NCBI GenBank assembly: GCA_009746045.1
Contig: RPFO01000079.1
Coordinates: 3,096,828-3,160,827, forward strand
Direction of reading: 5' to 3'
From: Mesostigma viride
Lineage: Eukaryota > Streptophyta > Mesostigmatophyceae > Mesostigmatales > Mesostigmataceae
DNA: 64,000 nt
Shown: piece after piece, positions 29,076 to 39,000 of the stretch
Layout of the letters: the number at the start of each line of letters is the position of its first letter
How positions within the stretch are numbered: position 1 is the first letter of the stretch
Made by a program: the position numbers and the translations under genes
The notes under the pieces: model-generated
What the model was told of the DNA's origin: nothing
The model's database searches: none
The model's input: only the letters and a program-made list of their open reading frames with translations

Positions 29076-29219
29076 ATGGCGTATTATAGTAATACATACG
29101 TAAATGCATTGAGATCTGGATCGTCTCGTTCGTCTTTCGCTAGGGGATTGAGTAGAGGTGGCCTGACTAGTTTAGGTAGCGTTAGGCCAGGTAGAGGTAG
29201 AGGTGGTGGTAGAAGTTAA
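29076..29219 (+). CDS. Small basic RG-rich ORF, 47 aa, uncertain
   Basis: An ATG-initiated 47 aa ORF with Ser/Arg and a terminal GRGRGGGRS run. A preceding frame (28880-29068) reads RVYELTHIGLGHGSVVVFPS and has mild coding character. Together they suggest a remnant of a retroelement or viral-type ORF. No family is recognised and the stretch 28690-29300 is otherwise unexplained. Confidence 0.2.
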   Translation: MAYYSNTYVNALRSGSSRSSFARGLSRGGLTSLGSVRPGRGRGGGRS

Positions 29220-29315
29220 GGACGTAAAACCTGTAACTACTACCTGACCTAGATCGATAGATTACACCATCCATTCCATCCCAGGTTCCCCTCCCACTGC
29301 TCAAGGACTTATGCT

Positions 29316-29455
29316 CACGTGACGCAGTCACGTGTCTATTAACCTTTTTTGGTTAATTAACTAATTAATTAATCAATTAATTAATTAATTAATTAATTAA
29401 TTAATTAATTAATTAATTAATTAATTAATTAATTAATTAATTAATTAATTAATGG
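29316..29455. repeat. Two perfect hairpins followed by a (TTAA)n array
   Basis: CACGTGAC-GCA-GTCACGTG (29316-29334) and TTAACC-TTTTTT-GGTTAA (29339-29356) are consecutive perfect inverted repeats. About 100 bases of TTAA tetranucleotide follow. 29456-30100 has no supported gene. Confidence 0.8.
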
Positions 29456-30135
29456 GGGTACCGTCAACAATGGCATGGACAACTCACCAAACATGTTATT
29501 TAGTGCCCCCAATCATAAGTTAGCACTGTGCAAATGAATTTCAAGTGATATTAGTATAGGTCAAATTTTAAGGGTTTTGGGGTGCATGCCACGTCCCCTT
29601 AACCCTTGGCAGATTGCGACAGCAAAGGGGAAAAAGCCCTGAAAACTAACCTAAGGACGTACAGATCACGGGTCACTCGGTTCCAAATTAAAGTGGGCGT
29701 CGATTTGAAAATTGTGAAAAGGACTGGGTAGTGGCTCGGCAGGCTGACTGCGTTTGGGCTCAGGCGAGGCCGACGGCGAGGCCGAAGCCGGGGCCGAATG
29801 TACTAACTAAAGCTTGAGAAGTGGCACCGACGCCTAATGCCATGCACGCAGGCCGGTACGTGGTGGAGCTTTAGTAGGCGTAGCTTCATGCGTAGCTTCA
29901 GCTAGGGCTCAGCGCTGCCGGCTGGCCTAGCTACTAGCCAGGCTGTGCTGCCTCGCGGTGCGTTTGCTCGGACCATAATATTGCTTGATATCTAGCTTCG
30001 AACAGGAAAATATATTATAGCGCGTGTGCGTCTTAAAAGTTTAGATGAAGCGATTGTAATAGTCGCTGCAAAATAAATTGGAGCCCTGGCAAACGTGAAA
30101 GTTATCGGGGCGCCAACGTCAGCCATGGTATCAAG

Positions 30136-30250
30136 GAGAAAACCAGCGCAGGCCAGAAATGATCGGGAGAATCCAGACCATGGTAGCTCGAGCCCGCCGT
30201 TATCTTTTGAACCGCGTTTTCGAGTGGTTCAGGATGATGAATATGAATGG
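30136..30250 (+). repeat. SINE-like repeat, copy S1
   Basis: A roughly 110 bp unit running from ACCAGCGCAGGCCAGAAAT through GGTAGCTCGAGC and TTCGAGT to TTCAGGATGATGAATAT. It is the most diverged copy, with GATC and GAA insertions. Further copies lie at 30821, 50592, 51321 and 63893. Confidence 0.7.
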
Positions 30251-30325
30251 ATATTAAATAATCAATTAATTAACTAATCAATTAAACTCGTGCTCCCGTT
30301 GGGGAGTCACGGAGCATTAACCCTG
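30244..30325 (+). repeat. Dispersed repeat with TTAA tail, copy E
   Basis: TTAATTAA-rich start, then AAACTCGTGCTCCCGTTGGG and GAGTCACGGAGCATTAA. About 35 bases are identical to the reverse complement of copy A (20681-20715). It directly abuts SINE copy S1. Confidence 0.65.
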
Positions 30326-30370
30326 ATGGATGAATGGCCGCGGATGGATGGGTACTCTGCTGAGAAGCCA

Positions 30371-30500
30371 TTAATTAATTAATTAATTAATTAATTAATT
30401 TTAATTAATTAATTAATTAATTAATTAATTAAATCATAGCTCCGTGGGGAGCATATGTAACACATAGCCCTGAGAAAGGGGCATCTATGGGTTTGTAATA
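30371..30500 (+). repeat. Dispersed repeat with TTAA tail, copy B
   Basis: About 60 bases of TTAA, then ATCATAGCTCCGTGGGGAGC, GTAACACATAGCCCTGAG and AAAGGGGCATCTATGGG. It aligns with copies C and D over the CTCCGT-GGGAG and GGGGCAT blocks. Confidence 0.6.
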
Positions 30501-30820
30501 CAATCAGGGCGACAACCTGCAGGTGTAGGATGTACAACTATCACCTGCTCTGGGTGCACAAGGTGCACCTGCACCGCCATGATGGTTCATGCCTCCTAAA
30601 CAAGCACAGGCACACAAGGCGGCTTGAGGAGAGGGCCTAGTCTAAGGCCTGCATGACATATGGGGTGGAAGGTATGTGGCTAGGCTATAGCTGGTGTACA
30701 CATGGCGTCTCAGCAGAGAGTAACTCCCTGCATGGGCAAAGCCACATGTGACTCGAAATTGCTAAGGCTATTGCAAGGGCGGGTGTGGGCCGGCGCGCCC
30801 ATCACGTAGGCATACATCAA

Positions 30821-30930
30821 AGAGACAACCAGCGCAGGCCAGAAATCGGGAGAATCCGGACCATGGTAGCTCGAGCCTGCCGTTATCTTTTCCGCGTTTT
30901 CGAGTCGTTCAGGATGATGAAGATGAATGG
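30821..30930 (+). repeat. SINE-like repeat, copy S2
   Basis: Near-consensus copy: GACAACCAGCGCAGGCCAG ... GGTAGCTCGAGCCTGCCG ... TTTCGAGTCGTTCAGGATGA. The TAGCTCGAGCC and GTTCGAGTC-type blocks resemble tRNA A and B boxes. Here the second reads TTTCGAGTC. Confidence 0.75.
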
Positions 30931-31055
30931 TGATGGAAATGTGTATCCTTGTGCATTGAAATTATGGCTGGCTTACGTGTGGAGCGACTAGATGACCTAG
31001 ACCGTGGGGCCGGAAACAGCACACGGTACATGGCCACGTCACTAAGCTTTCTAGT

Positions 31056-31445
31056 CTACACTACTGCTATATATTCCCTAGGCTGGGGTGGCTGGGGCAC
31101 CTGGCTGGGGTGGCAGGGGTCGCCTGCCAGGGCTTGTGGGCGACGTAGATGTCCGCCCCCTTCCAGTAGACCGGCCTCTGCCCCGCCGTCTGCCGGAGCT
31201 GGAGGTAGGTCGGCCATAGCTCCCGTCGCCGTTGTTGCTGCGTCAAGGTCAAGTCGTCGTCCAGCGTGTAGGCCGCCGTGTAGGCCTGGGGACCGCCGGT
31301 CCCCCCAAGCCGCTTGCGACACTTGAGGAACTCCATCGATCTTATCCGCCATGGTGTCAAAGGTGAGGAGCAAGGGGGAGGGGCCGGCCTTACCCCGCGA
31401 GCGGGGAAGGCGGGTCACCCCCCACGGCTTGCCCTGAGAAGCCAT
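31056..31445 (-). pseudogene. LINE ORF fragment (N-terminal/ORF1-like), frame-shifted
   Basis: Two overlapping minus frames share the sense. One starts MASQGKPWGVTRLPRSRGK. The other carries LDDDLTLTQQQRRRELWPTY and RPVYWKGADIYVA, a pattern (helical segment with LWP then a R-x-x-W/F-R/K-G strand) often seen near the start of algal LINE proteins. The shift falls near 31340. The identification is by pattern memory only. Confidence 0.35.
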
Positions 31446-31599
31446 GCCTTAGCTTTTGTATAGCTATGCTGATCTTCCCCCCCGGCCTATGACGGCCTCC
31501 CCTTAGCTGGGTGTTGCCCGAGACTCTGGGGGGTGCAGGTGCCCTGGTGCACCTCGAGCAAGTGTCGTTTACATTCCCACCCTTGCAGGAAGTAGCTTA

Positions 31600-31682
31600 G
31601 AATGTATTAAAAGCCATATGCCCCTTCTCTGGGATATGTGCTACATTTACTCCCAACGGAGTTATGTTCCTAATTAATGAGT
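31600..31682 (-). repeat. Dispersed repeat with TTAA tail, copy C
   Basis: On the minus strand: CTCATTAATTAGGAACATAA, CTCCGTTGGGAG, ATGTAGCACATATCCCAGAG, AAGGGGCATATGGC. It lies 90 bases downstream of a LINE C-terminus in the same orientation, and copy D lies on the other side in inverted orientation. Confidence 0.6.
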
Positions 31683-31773
31683 TCATGGTGATGGGTACAC
31701 GCAATCCGACCGGTCTACGCTATCTACATGAAAACAATCCTACTCTATATCGATGTATCGGGTGCTCGCGACC

Positions 31774-32174
31774 CTAGGAGTCTTGTCTAGCATGCTTCCC
31801 ACGGGTGCGAACCCACGGCTTCCCCACTGGAGGGGGGTCGAACGTGGCCTCTATGACCTGAGCCCACTTGGCCTTGTCCATCATCTTTTTCCGAATCGCG
31901 GATAGGCCTAGGCCCCCCATGTCCTCTACGAGCTGTTCTTTGAAGGTGCGGGCCTTGCGGCGTCTAACCTGGCTGGGCCTGCGGCCCACGTGAGGAGGTG
32001 CCTGCCCGGCTGAGCGGGGCGCAGCCCTGCGGAGCTGGGGCCACGCGAGGTGTCTACCTGGTTGGTGCGAGCTACGTGCCCTACTAGCTGCATGCGCCGC
32101 TGCTTGATGGTGCTGGTGATAAGTGGCATGCCTAGGTACAAGTCCTCCTTGCGGACATGAGCAGCGTATCCCAT
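31774..32174 (-). pseudogene. LINE reverse transcriptase C-terminal fragment
   Basis: Two minus frames together give the tail typical of RTE-like LINE proteins: LGMPLITSTIKQRRMQLVGHV (here the R-x-x-x-x-G-H-V motif) in the upstream frame, then RRRKARTFKEQLVEDMGGLG, AIRKKMMDKAKWAQVIEA in the downstream frame, ending at a stop at 31774. A frameshift separates them near 31980. No RT catalytic core is present, so this is a 5'-truncated, dead copy. Confidence 0.65.
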
Positions 32175-32260
32175 TAAAATTATTTATAAATTAAATTAAA
32201 TTATAACATGTCTCCGTTGGGAGATCATGTAGCACATATTCCTTGCTGGATGGATCAGGA
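32165..32260 (+). repeat. Dispersed repeat with TTAA tail, copy D
   Basis: AAATTAAATTATAACATGTC, CTCCGTTGGGAG, ATCATGTAGCACATATTCC. It aligns with copy C in opposite orientation. 32261-33520 contains no gene or repeat I can support apart from homopolymer runs. Confidence 0.6.
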
Positions 32261-33525
32261 GGTGGGCGGAGCCGCGTAATCGAACGAACCTAACTCTAAG
32301 CTATCTAGTCTAGAAAAATCCAAACTACACTATTCAGCAAAACGCCCTTTCCGCTTGGGGGGAGGGGGCTTGCCCACAGGGGCTGGCGTGTGAGCCTGGA
32401 CAATCTTCTGCCACCGCTAGCTTGTTCTGCATGGCAGTCCAAAGAAGAGAGAGGGAGTGAATGCGTGCATACAAATGGAGATGGAAATGTGTATATCTCG
32501 TGGCTTGTGGCTAGTGTGTGCTTTGTGAGACAATGATCGACACCGCCAGCTTGAGGTGATTCCCAGGTTTAAGATCTTGAGACCCTGGATCATTTTGGCC
32601 GATTGAGGATCAAGGTCCCAGCTAGCCCAGGGCTGGGTTTGGGTGAAAAGATACACATTGAACATGGGGCAGCTATGATCCATTTGTAACTGGTGTACTT
32701 TTATTGGTAGCCATTAAGTGTGTATTCATGATCATTAGCTTGGCATCAAGTCGCGGTGCCAGATATCTCACGATCCCAGTCGTGAAGCGCAATCTGCATT
32801 AGGCCGGGTGGACTTATAATTGGCATATTCTTCCTAAGACCGGCACAGTTGATCTTTCGCCACGTGCGTAGCTCAGGTTAAGGTGCAAATCCTGAGACTA
32901 ATACAAGCGAAAAGAATGCCTGTGTTGGTTACACATGAAAGAAATCTGAAGGGTTGCTTTGCAATACATACACATACATATATTTTCGAACAAATTACTT
33001 CCAAGAACATGCAAAAAAGCATAATTGGGGTGGTGTTTCGTATCTCTATGACACAACCCTCCTGTAGATACGATCCCTGCACATTCCAGCCCTGTTTTAG
33101 TCACAATTTAGAAACAATCCTGAGTAATTAAGTCATCATGGGATCCTCAATTCCACGCTGTACGCAGGCCGCCTCGAGGACACTGGGCCACGAGCTTGCC
33201 TTTGGTCTAGCTTTGTGCTCTGCCATGAGCTTGGCTTTATTCCAAGCTATAATAATCTTTGTACAGCCTCAACCGCGCAGGCAGTTGTGGCGCAGCACCC
33301 TGCTCGCAGCAGACAGGGTACGCAGCCGAGTCCCGAGCGAATAGGAGATAGACGTACCCCCCCTAATCCGCTGCCCCCCCCCCCCCCTTCCTCATCCTAT
33401 TGAGTGAGAGATCCTTATAAAGTGGTAGTTGATACCAAATAAATAGCAGGAAAAAAAAATGCAAATTCTGTTATCTGCAAGGACAGGCGACCGGGTACCA
33501 CCTGCAAAATCGCAGCAATCCACGG

Positions 33526-33939
33526 TCACATGCCCAAGGTGCACTTGGAGAGCGTCACGTGTTCTTGAATAGGGTCTTGTCCATCAGGGCCCTCAAGCAC
33601 CGCCAGCAGTGCCATGGGAGCATGCCTTTGGTCCTCCACAAAAGGTGGTTGCCTCGCAAAAGACCGGCTGCCCTTTGCCCTCCAGCTGTCCTTTGGGGCA
33701 AGGCTGGCCCATTGTGCCCTAGGACTGACGAATCCTACCCCTCGCCGATGCTTGCAACCTTTGACAAGGTATGCACCCCACCGGGTGCCAGGCTGTTCCA
33801 TCAAGGTGAGGGGCCCTAGGTCCCCTGCGTGGAGTCTAGCCCCCGTGGGAGGTGAGCACGGAAGGGGCGCACCGTCAGACATGCCATGGAGAAAGCCCTC
33901 CCAGCCAGCATAGCCTGAGTGCCACCGTGTCACCCACAC
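33526..33939 (-). pseudogene. Possible Copia integrase remnant
   Basis: This 137 aa ORF contains RLHAGDLGPLTLMEQPGTRW, GAYLVKGCKHRRGVGFV, similar in layout to the start of a Copia integrase core (H-x-D-L-x-G-P ... Y-x-x-x-x-x-D/H-x-S/R-R). No second catalytic D or E can be placed and flanking frames are closed. Weak call. Confidence 0.25.
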
Positions 33940-34140
33940 TTGTCACTGGCGGTCATCACCTCGGTCCTGTAGTCACGGGCCAGATCACTGCCAGCTCAGC
34001 AAAATATCTCCTGATTTTGCGGTTCTACACACCGGAGCACAGCAAGAGACAACCAAGTCCATGATGGACGGAAGCCTGCAGCTTGCTTCGGATCAGCCCT
34101 CAGAGAGAGGTGCGTTTGGCGGCGAGTTCCGGGGCGTCAG

Positions 34141-34896
34141 CTACCACGCGAACATGCAGGCCACGCACAGGATCAGGAGGAGGAGCATGGGCAGGGTCCC
34201 TGGGGCAACCGTTGCCCCAGCGTTGAAGTTCTTGGACGCGGCAGGTGCGTTGACGCTGTTGCAGTTGGGCCAGTCGTGGTAGTCGCGGTCGTCTTCCGGG
34301 CACGCAAACTGGATGTACGCGGGACACTTTACTTGCACGTCGTAGCAGACGCCCTTGCACGTCCTCACCATCGTGTAGGGATTCCCGTATCCGTCGTCTT
34401 TGGAGGTGTTACACCGAGGTAGGGATTGCGCGCAGACCCAGTACTTGTACGCCTCTGCGCATTCCTCGCACGTCCAATAATGGCTATCCCTGCAGGTATA
34501 CACGCTCAGGGCCTTTTGCAAGTTGTTATAAACGCACTCGGCATACATGTCCTCTTTCTTGCCAGGGGGCATGTGTGTCCCAACCTCCACCCTGACGGTG
34601 TAATTTATCATACCGTAGCAAAACCATGGGAAGATGGCGTGCAAGCTTGTAGTTTCAGGATCTCGCCAAAGGTAGGTAATGTTATACGGCTGCACTTCGA
34701 GACACTGCTGCGTAGGGCAGTGCTCCGAATAAGAATCATAAATTGTCTCGTTTTCCTCGTTAATGTGAGGCACAACGGTACAGTTCGCTTTATCAAGCGT
34801 CGCACAGAACTGGTCGCACAAGGATGGCCTTGCGATCGTTAGCAATGCTACCAAAATGTTTAGCAATGCCGGAAAAACTGGCTTTCCTAAGAGCAT
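34141..34896 (-). CDS. Mid1/FAM155-like cysteine-rich calcium-channel accessory protein
   Basis: This single-exon 251 aa ORF starts at the ATG at 34896. A signal peptide (about residues 1-27, ending SLC) leads into an extracellular region with several N-glycosylation sequons (NCT, NET, NIT, NYT, NTS). The Cys-rich core CEECAEAYKYWVCAQSLPRC ... CKGVCYDVQVKCPAYIQFAC matches the C-terminal domain of yeast Mid1 and animal FAM155/NLF-1: C-x-x-C...Y-x-x-W-x-C...C, then C-x-x-x-C-x-x-V-x-x-x-CP. The last about 20 residues are hydrophobic after a small-residue stretch, as for a GPI anchor or a single membrane segment. Known relatives assist Cch1/NALCN-type channels. It is much shorter than yeast Mid1. 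Divergent from the CTL gene with a 1.1 kb gap. Confidence 0.8.
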   Translation of the reverse strand: MLLGKPVFPALLNILVALLTIARPSLCDQFCATLDKANCTVVPHINEENETIYDSYSEHCPTQQCLEVQPYNITYLWRDPETTSLHAIFPWFCYGMINYTVRVEVGTHMPPGKKEDMYAECVYNNLQKALSVYTCRDSHYWTCEECAEAYKYWVCAQSLPRCNTSKDDGYGNPYTMVRTCKGVCYDVQVKCPAYIQFACPEDDRDYHDWPNCNSVNAPAASKNFNAGATVAPGTLPMLLLLILCVACMFAW

Positions 34897-36030
34897 TGCT
34901 GTTAAACTATCTACCTTAGGAAGCCACCGGGGGTGGAGGGTCTTTCTGTCGCATTTCAGGTACGCTCAGACAGCCTTTCTTGCTATTTCTGTCGCACATC
35001 AGGTACGCTCATACAGCCTTTCTCTCTGAAAGCGCAGCTTGTTCCGTTCGGCAAGATGGCACCAAATACTAGCTGTGCGTCCATAGCTGGTTTTTACCCC
35101 ATGTTCCATTTGCCCCATTTGCGTCCGACCGTATCTCGCAGCCGAGTCTGCACGTCAGCACGTGTTGAGTTGAGTTGAGTTGAGTTTATTCCCGCGCCGG
35201 TGGTCCGACAGGGTTATTAATAGTGGATCCATAGGCTGGTCCGACCGGGTGGCAAACAGGTGTGGGTGGTTCATTAGCTGTTGTTGCATAATTGCTCAAC
35301 GGCCACTAATTGGGTCCGATGCGCAAGATATGTGTGAAGTACCTACTGGAGAATTCCTGTAGTAGCCTAGTAGTAGCCACCGAACATGCGTTAGGTTACA
35401 TAACCCTCGGCCACTATCTGCTGCCCATGTGCGGCGTGGAAACTAACTAAGTAACATAACCAATGATCAGGGCTGGCGTCCTGGCGATGATACAGTTGGA
35501 CACTTCCAAATCTCTGCTGCCCATGTGCGGCGTTGTTCACAACACGTCGGTACCGTACCGCATAACATAACCCAAAAATACCAAAAATACACCCGTGAAT
35601 AATCACCATCTCGTGTCGAATTCTGCCAAGGTCGGGCGTAAGTACGAACATAATGGAATCTTTTGCAGTAAATTGGCATGTCATCGACCGATCAACGGAT
35701 GGGTGAACTAGGAGGCGTTATCTTGTGGGAAGTTGCAGAATCTGACAAGAATGGCGATGGTGGCCAAGGGAGCCGAGGCTCACCTTGATACGCGCCCGCT
35801 TTGTACGTGACACAGGTCACACGAGCCTTCACATTTCGGAGTTAAATAACACCTTAGCATCACCGGCACTGCCCTACTGCCCTACAACAATCACTAGCTT
35901 CCCCCCCACATATGGTCTTGTGTATGCAGCCACCGTGACTTGAACGTAGAACTGAGAGGTTCCTCTGCAGCATCCCGCGGGAGTCGGCTCCACGACATGG
36001 ACTAAGTGAGCACGTCATTTGATTAATACC
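34897..36030. promoter_or_regulatory. Divergent intergenic region, probable shared promoter area
   Basis: The Mid1-like gene leaves leftward and the CTL gene leaves rightward from this 1134-base gap. It holds a (GAGTT)n run at 35164-35188, a duplicated CTGCTGCCCATGTGCGGCGT segment at about 35420 and 35513, and no ORF I believe. No core promoter motif can be fixed. Confidence 0.3.
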
Positions 36031-39000
36031 ATGGGCGAATCTCCAGGCCGTGCTCCACCTGCAACATCTGTAAGTCGTGGACGTCCGAAGAATCTGTGCT
36101 GGTTACCTGCTTTTTGGTGCTGTACACAATCTTTCTTGTATTCCCGAATGGGAATTTTTTCTCAACAGAAAATGCCCCGGAAGTCTCCGCTCGCCATTTA
36201 AATGCAACCCTGCATTTTTCATGCGCTAACTGTTCCCATGATGGGGATTCGTCCGTTCGTTGCAGCCGATCGTCACCGACAGGAAATGCCAAGACATTCT
36301 TTTCCTGTTGATATTTATTGCCTTCTGGGTACGTGTGAGCTGAATCATGGTTTGGTCACCGCGATACCGTTCTACCTTGCTGAACGTGATTTTCTAAGGA
36401 ACATAGGGTTCACTGCTTGGAATAGGAAGGTCAATAGATAGCTTCCTTTTCCTTAACAAAAAGATGGCGTGTCATGGACCCACGATTTGGAGGCCTCTTG
36501 CTTATGCAACCTGTTTTATTTGTTTCTGAACCACAAGCATGATAAGCCATGTGGCTGGCAGAAGCACTGGCAAGCAGCGGCTGTCTTGGCCGATGCATCA
36601 GCTAATGTTGCCATCCGTGGCGTTCGTTGCCATCTGGCATTCGGTGGCGTTTTACCTAAATGCAACAGCAGATCATGGAATGCATTATTGGCTGCAAGGA
36701 TGGTCAGCGAAACAGAAACATTGGCTTGTCGTTGCTTGTTTTGTGTCAATCCGAATGTGATAGTTTCATTTTTTTTAGACCTTCCTTTCCTGTCAAGAGC
36801 CCTGTTCGTTCAAAACCTCGGCACAGGCAGAAGCCAAATGGCGAATTGCATGTAAACTTTGGATAGATTCCACTAGCACAAATAAAACCTGCGTGTAGCT
36901 GCTCCACATATCTCTGTGAACATGATGTTTTTCATTATGCCTAGTGCATTGCCTTGATGAACCATTCCCAAACTTGCTGTTCTGGATTTGTAAAGACCAC
37001 TCGTCTCAGGCCATTGCCCACTTCAGTTGTTCAAGAAAACGGCCATCGATATATTTAGGAGCACTGTTGACCAAAAGTGATTAGCGGGCGTTAGCAGAGG
37101 TGACATTAGAACTGGTGTGCACGTTTTGAAGCAATGGAGCAAGGGTGTGCAACGAATGGCCTGTGGAACGAGGGCAAGCAGTAATAGCCAGCCAACGTGG
37201 GAGCTGACATTCGCTTCTCTTTCAACTGCCAACATGAGGCTTTCTAATGGTAGTGTCTGGTAAAGTTCTTGTAGAAGTAGGACTGTAGGACTTCATCCTT
37301 TCACGTAGACATGTATGTATAATGCCTTGAAAACAAGAGGTTGGCTGGCAACAACATCTGAAACGTCATCTGGCTGACGTCAACATCTGAAACGGGTTCT
37401 TACCACATTGGGGATCCCTGTCCGACCCAACATTGCTATGCTGGTGTTTGTTTTGCTACTCCTTGGTACAGGTGGGCATGTTCGTTGTGGCTGGCTTTGC
37501 GGGCAAGGAGGGCAACTTCAAGCGGTGGGTACCAGGCGAGGGGAACTGGCAGACGCATCCTGGGTGCTTCCTCGACTTCCCCCCTTGAGGATCCCTAAAC
37601 AAGGGAAACTAGTCACTTGTGCACTCGTCATTGCCCCTTCCCGTCTTGCTTCCGCCTGCAATTGCTTTGCGCACCACAATAGTTACCTGCAGTTTGTACA
37701 GGTCCAAGGCACACATGCACTCACACACATGCACACACACAAGCATGCCTCTTTGGTCGCCATCGCCCCCAAAATTGTTTGGGGCAAAGGTGGCTCTGAC
37801 GTCTGCCTTGGGGTCAAGCCGATTGCTAATGCTGTTATATATCCAATGTTAACGAAGTTATGTATTTGACTACGGTCCTACAGTAGTATACACTAATATT
37901 GTGATATAATCTACACTTTTGTAGTGTGTGGCTGTGGGCCAGCGGCACGCAGGGTTGAGAGTGTGCTGGGGCCAAGCCTACACATGGACTGCCGGCCCCA
38001 TGCCCAGTTGCGCCGACACCGGGAAGGCTTTGTGACAGTCTATGCAGGGGCACAGTGCCGGTGGTATGAAAGGGTGCACATGGGTGGGGTGAGTTGAGCG
38101 CACCTCAACTCTAGTGTCCCTGTCATGCACGTTTCTTCTCGGCGCATATTCTGGGCAAACTATTTCTTCCCAAATCGCTTGCGTTCTCATCCCAACGCAT
38201 TCTCTGCGAGCGTGAATTGCTTAAGGTGCTTGGGGTGTAATGCCTTTGTGTCAGCTGTACTCACAAGGTGCCGAACGTATGACCCGGCTGCAGTTTACTG
38301 GTGGCCTGCACTACACTGGTCCTGCAATGCATTTTTAAAATCCCCCCTGCAGGCTCATGTATGGCCTAGACTACCAGGGCAACCTCTGCGGCGACAAGAA
38401 CAATGGCACATTCGGCCCCGACTTCACCAACCGCACCAAGCTGTACTGGTAAGGGCCAGGGTTAGAGATGCCTCCCTGCCAGTAGCATGGCCAGGGGGAG
38501 AAAGTCAAGCTGGTCTCACCTGGCTAAGGTGTATCATTGCCTTGCTGTCGTGTGGAGAAAAGGCATGGCACAATGCCCTTGATGCTTTAGCAGCATTACG
38601 TGTGTCCAAATCTGGGACTACAGGGTACCTGGCATGTCCAGGTCTGCCTTGTTCATAACTCACAAGTATCCGATAAGTGTCGCCTGATGGGGTCACGGCA
38701 CTGGTCTGGCCCGTGGCGACGTTATGTGCACGGCATGCAACGGTGTTCAGTACCGAAGACGGCGAGTACGGAGCACAAGTGCTACGGCTTCGCAAGGTAA
38801 CCCATATCCATGATATAGTCTGGTATTGAGGCATCTGCTGCCACATGCAGACATGCAGCACACTGTACTCCCAACTTTGCCTCCCACGCCTCGCCTCCAC
38901 CTATTGTATCTAAAAGTTGCATGAAAGTGTTGCCTCTAGCTATCGACTCTAGCTATTGCCTCCAGCTATCACAATTAGCTATCAGGTGCATTTAAGTGCT

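Noticed and set aside
38690-38805. Extra CTL exon reading QRCSVPKTASTEHKCYGFAR with a GTAACC donor
   Set aside because: Exon 4 (ending TG) and exon 5 (starting G) join perfectly in phase to give the expected YWL sequence. No acceptor in the right phase precedes this stretch.
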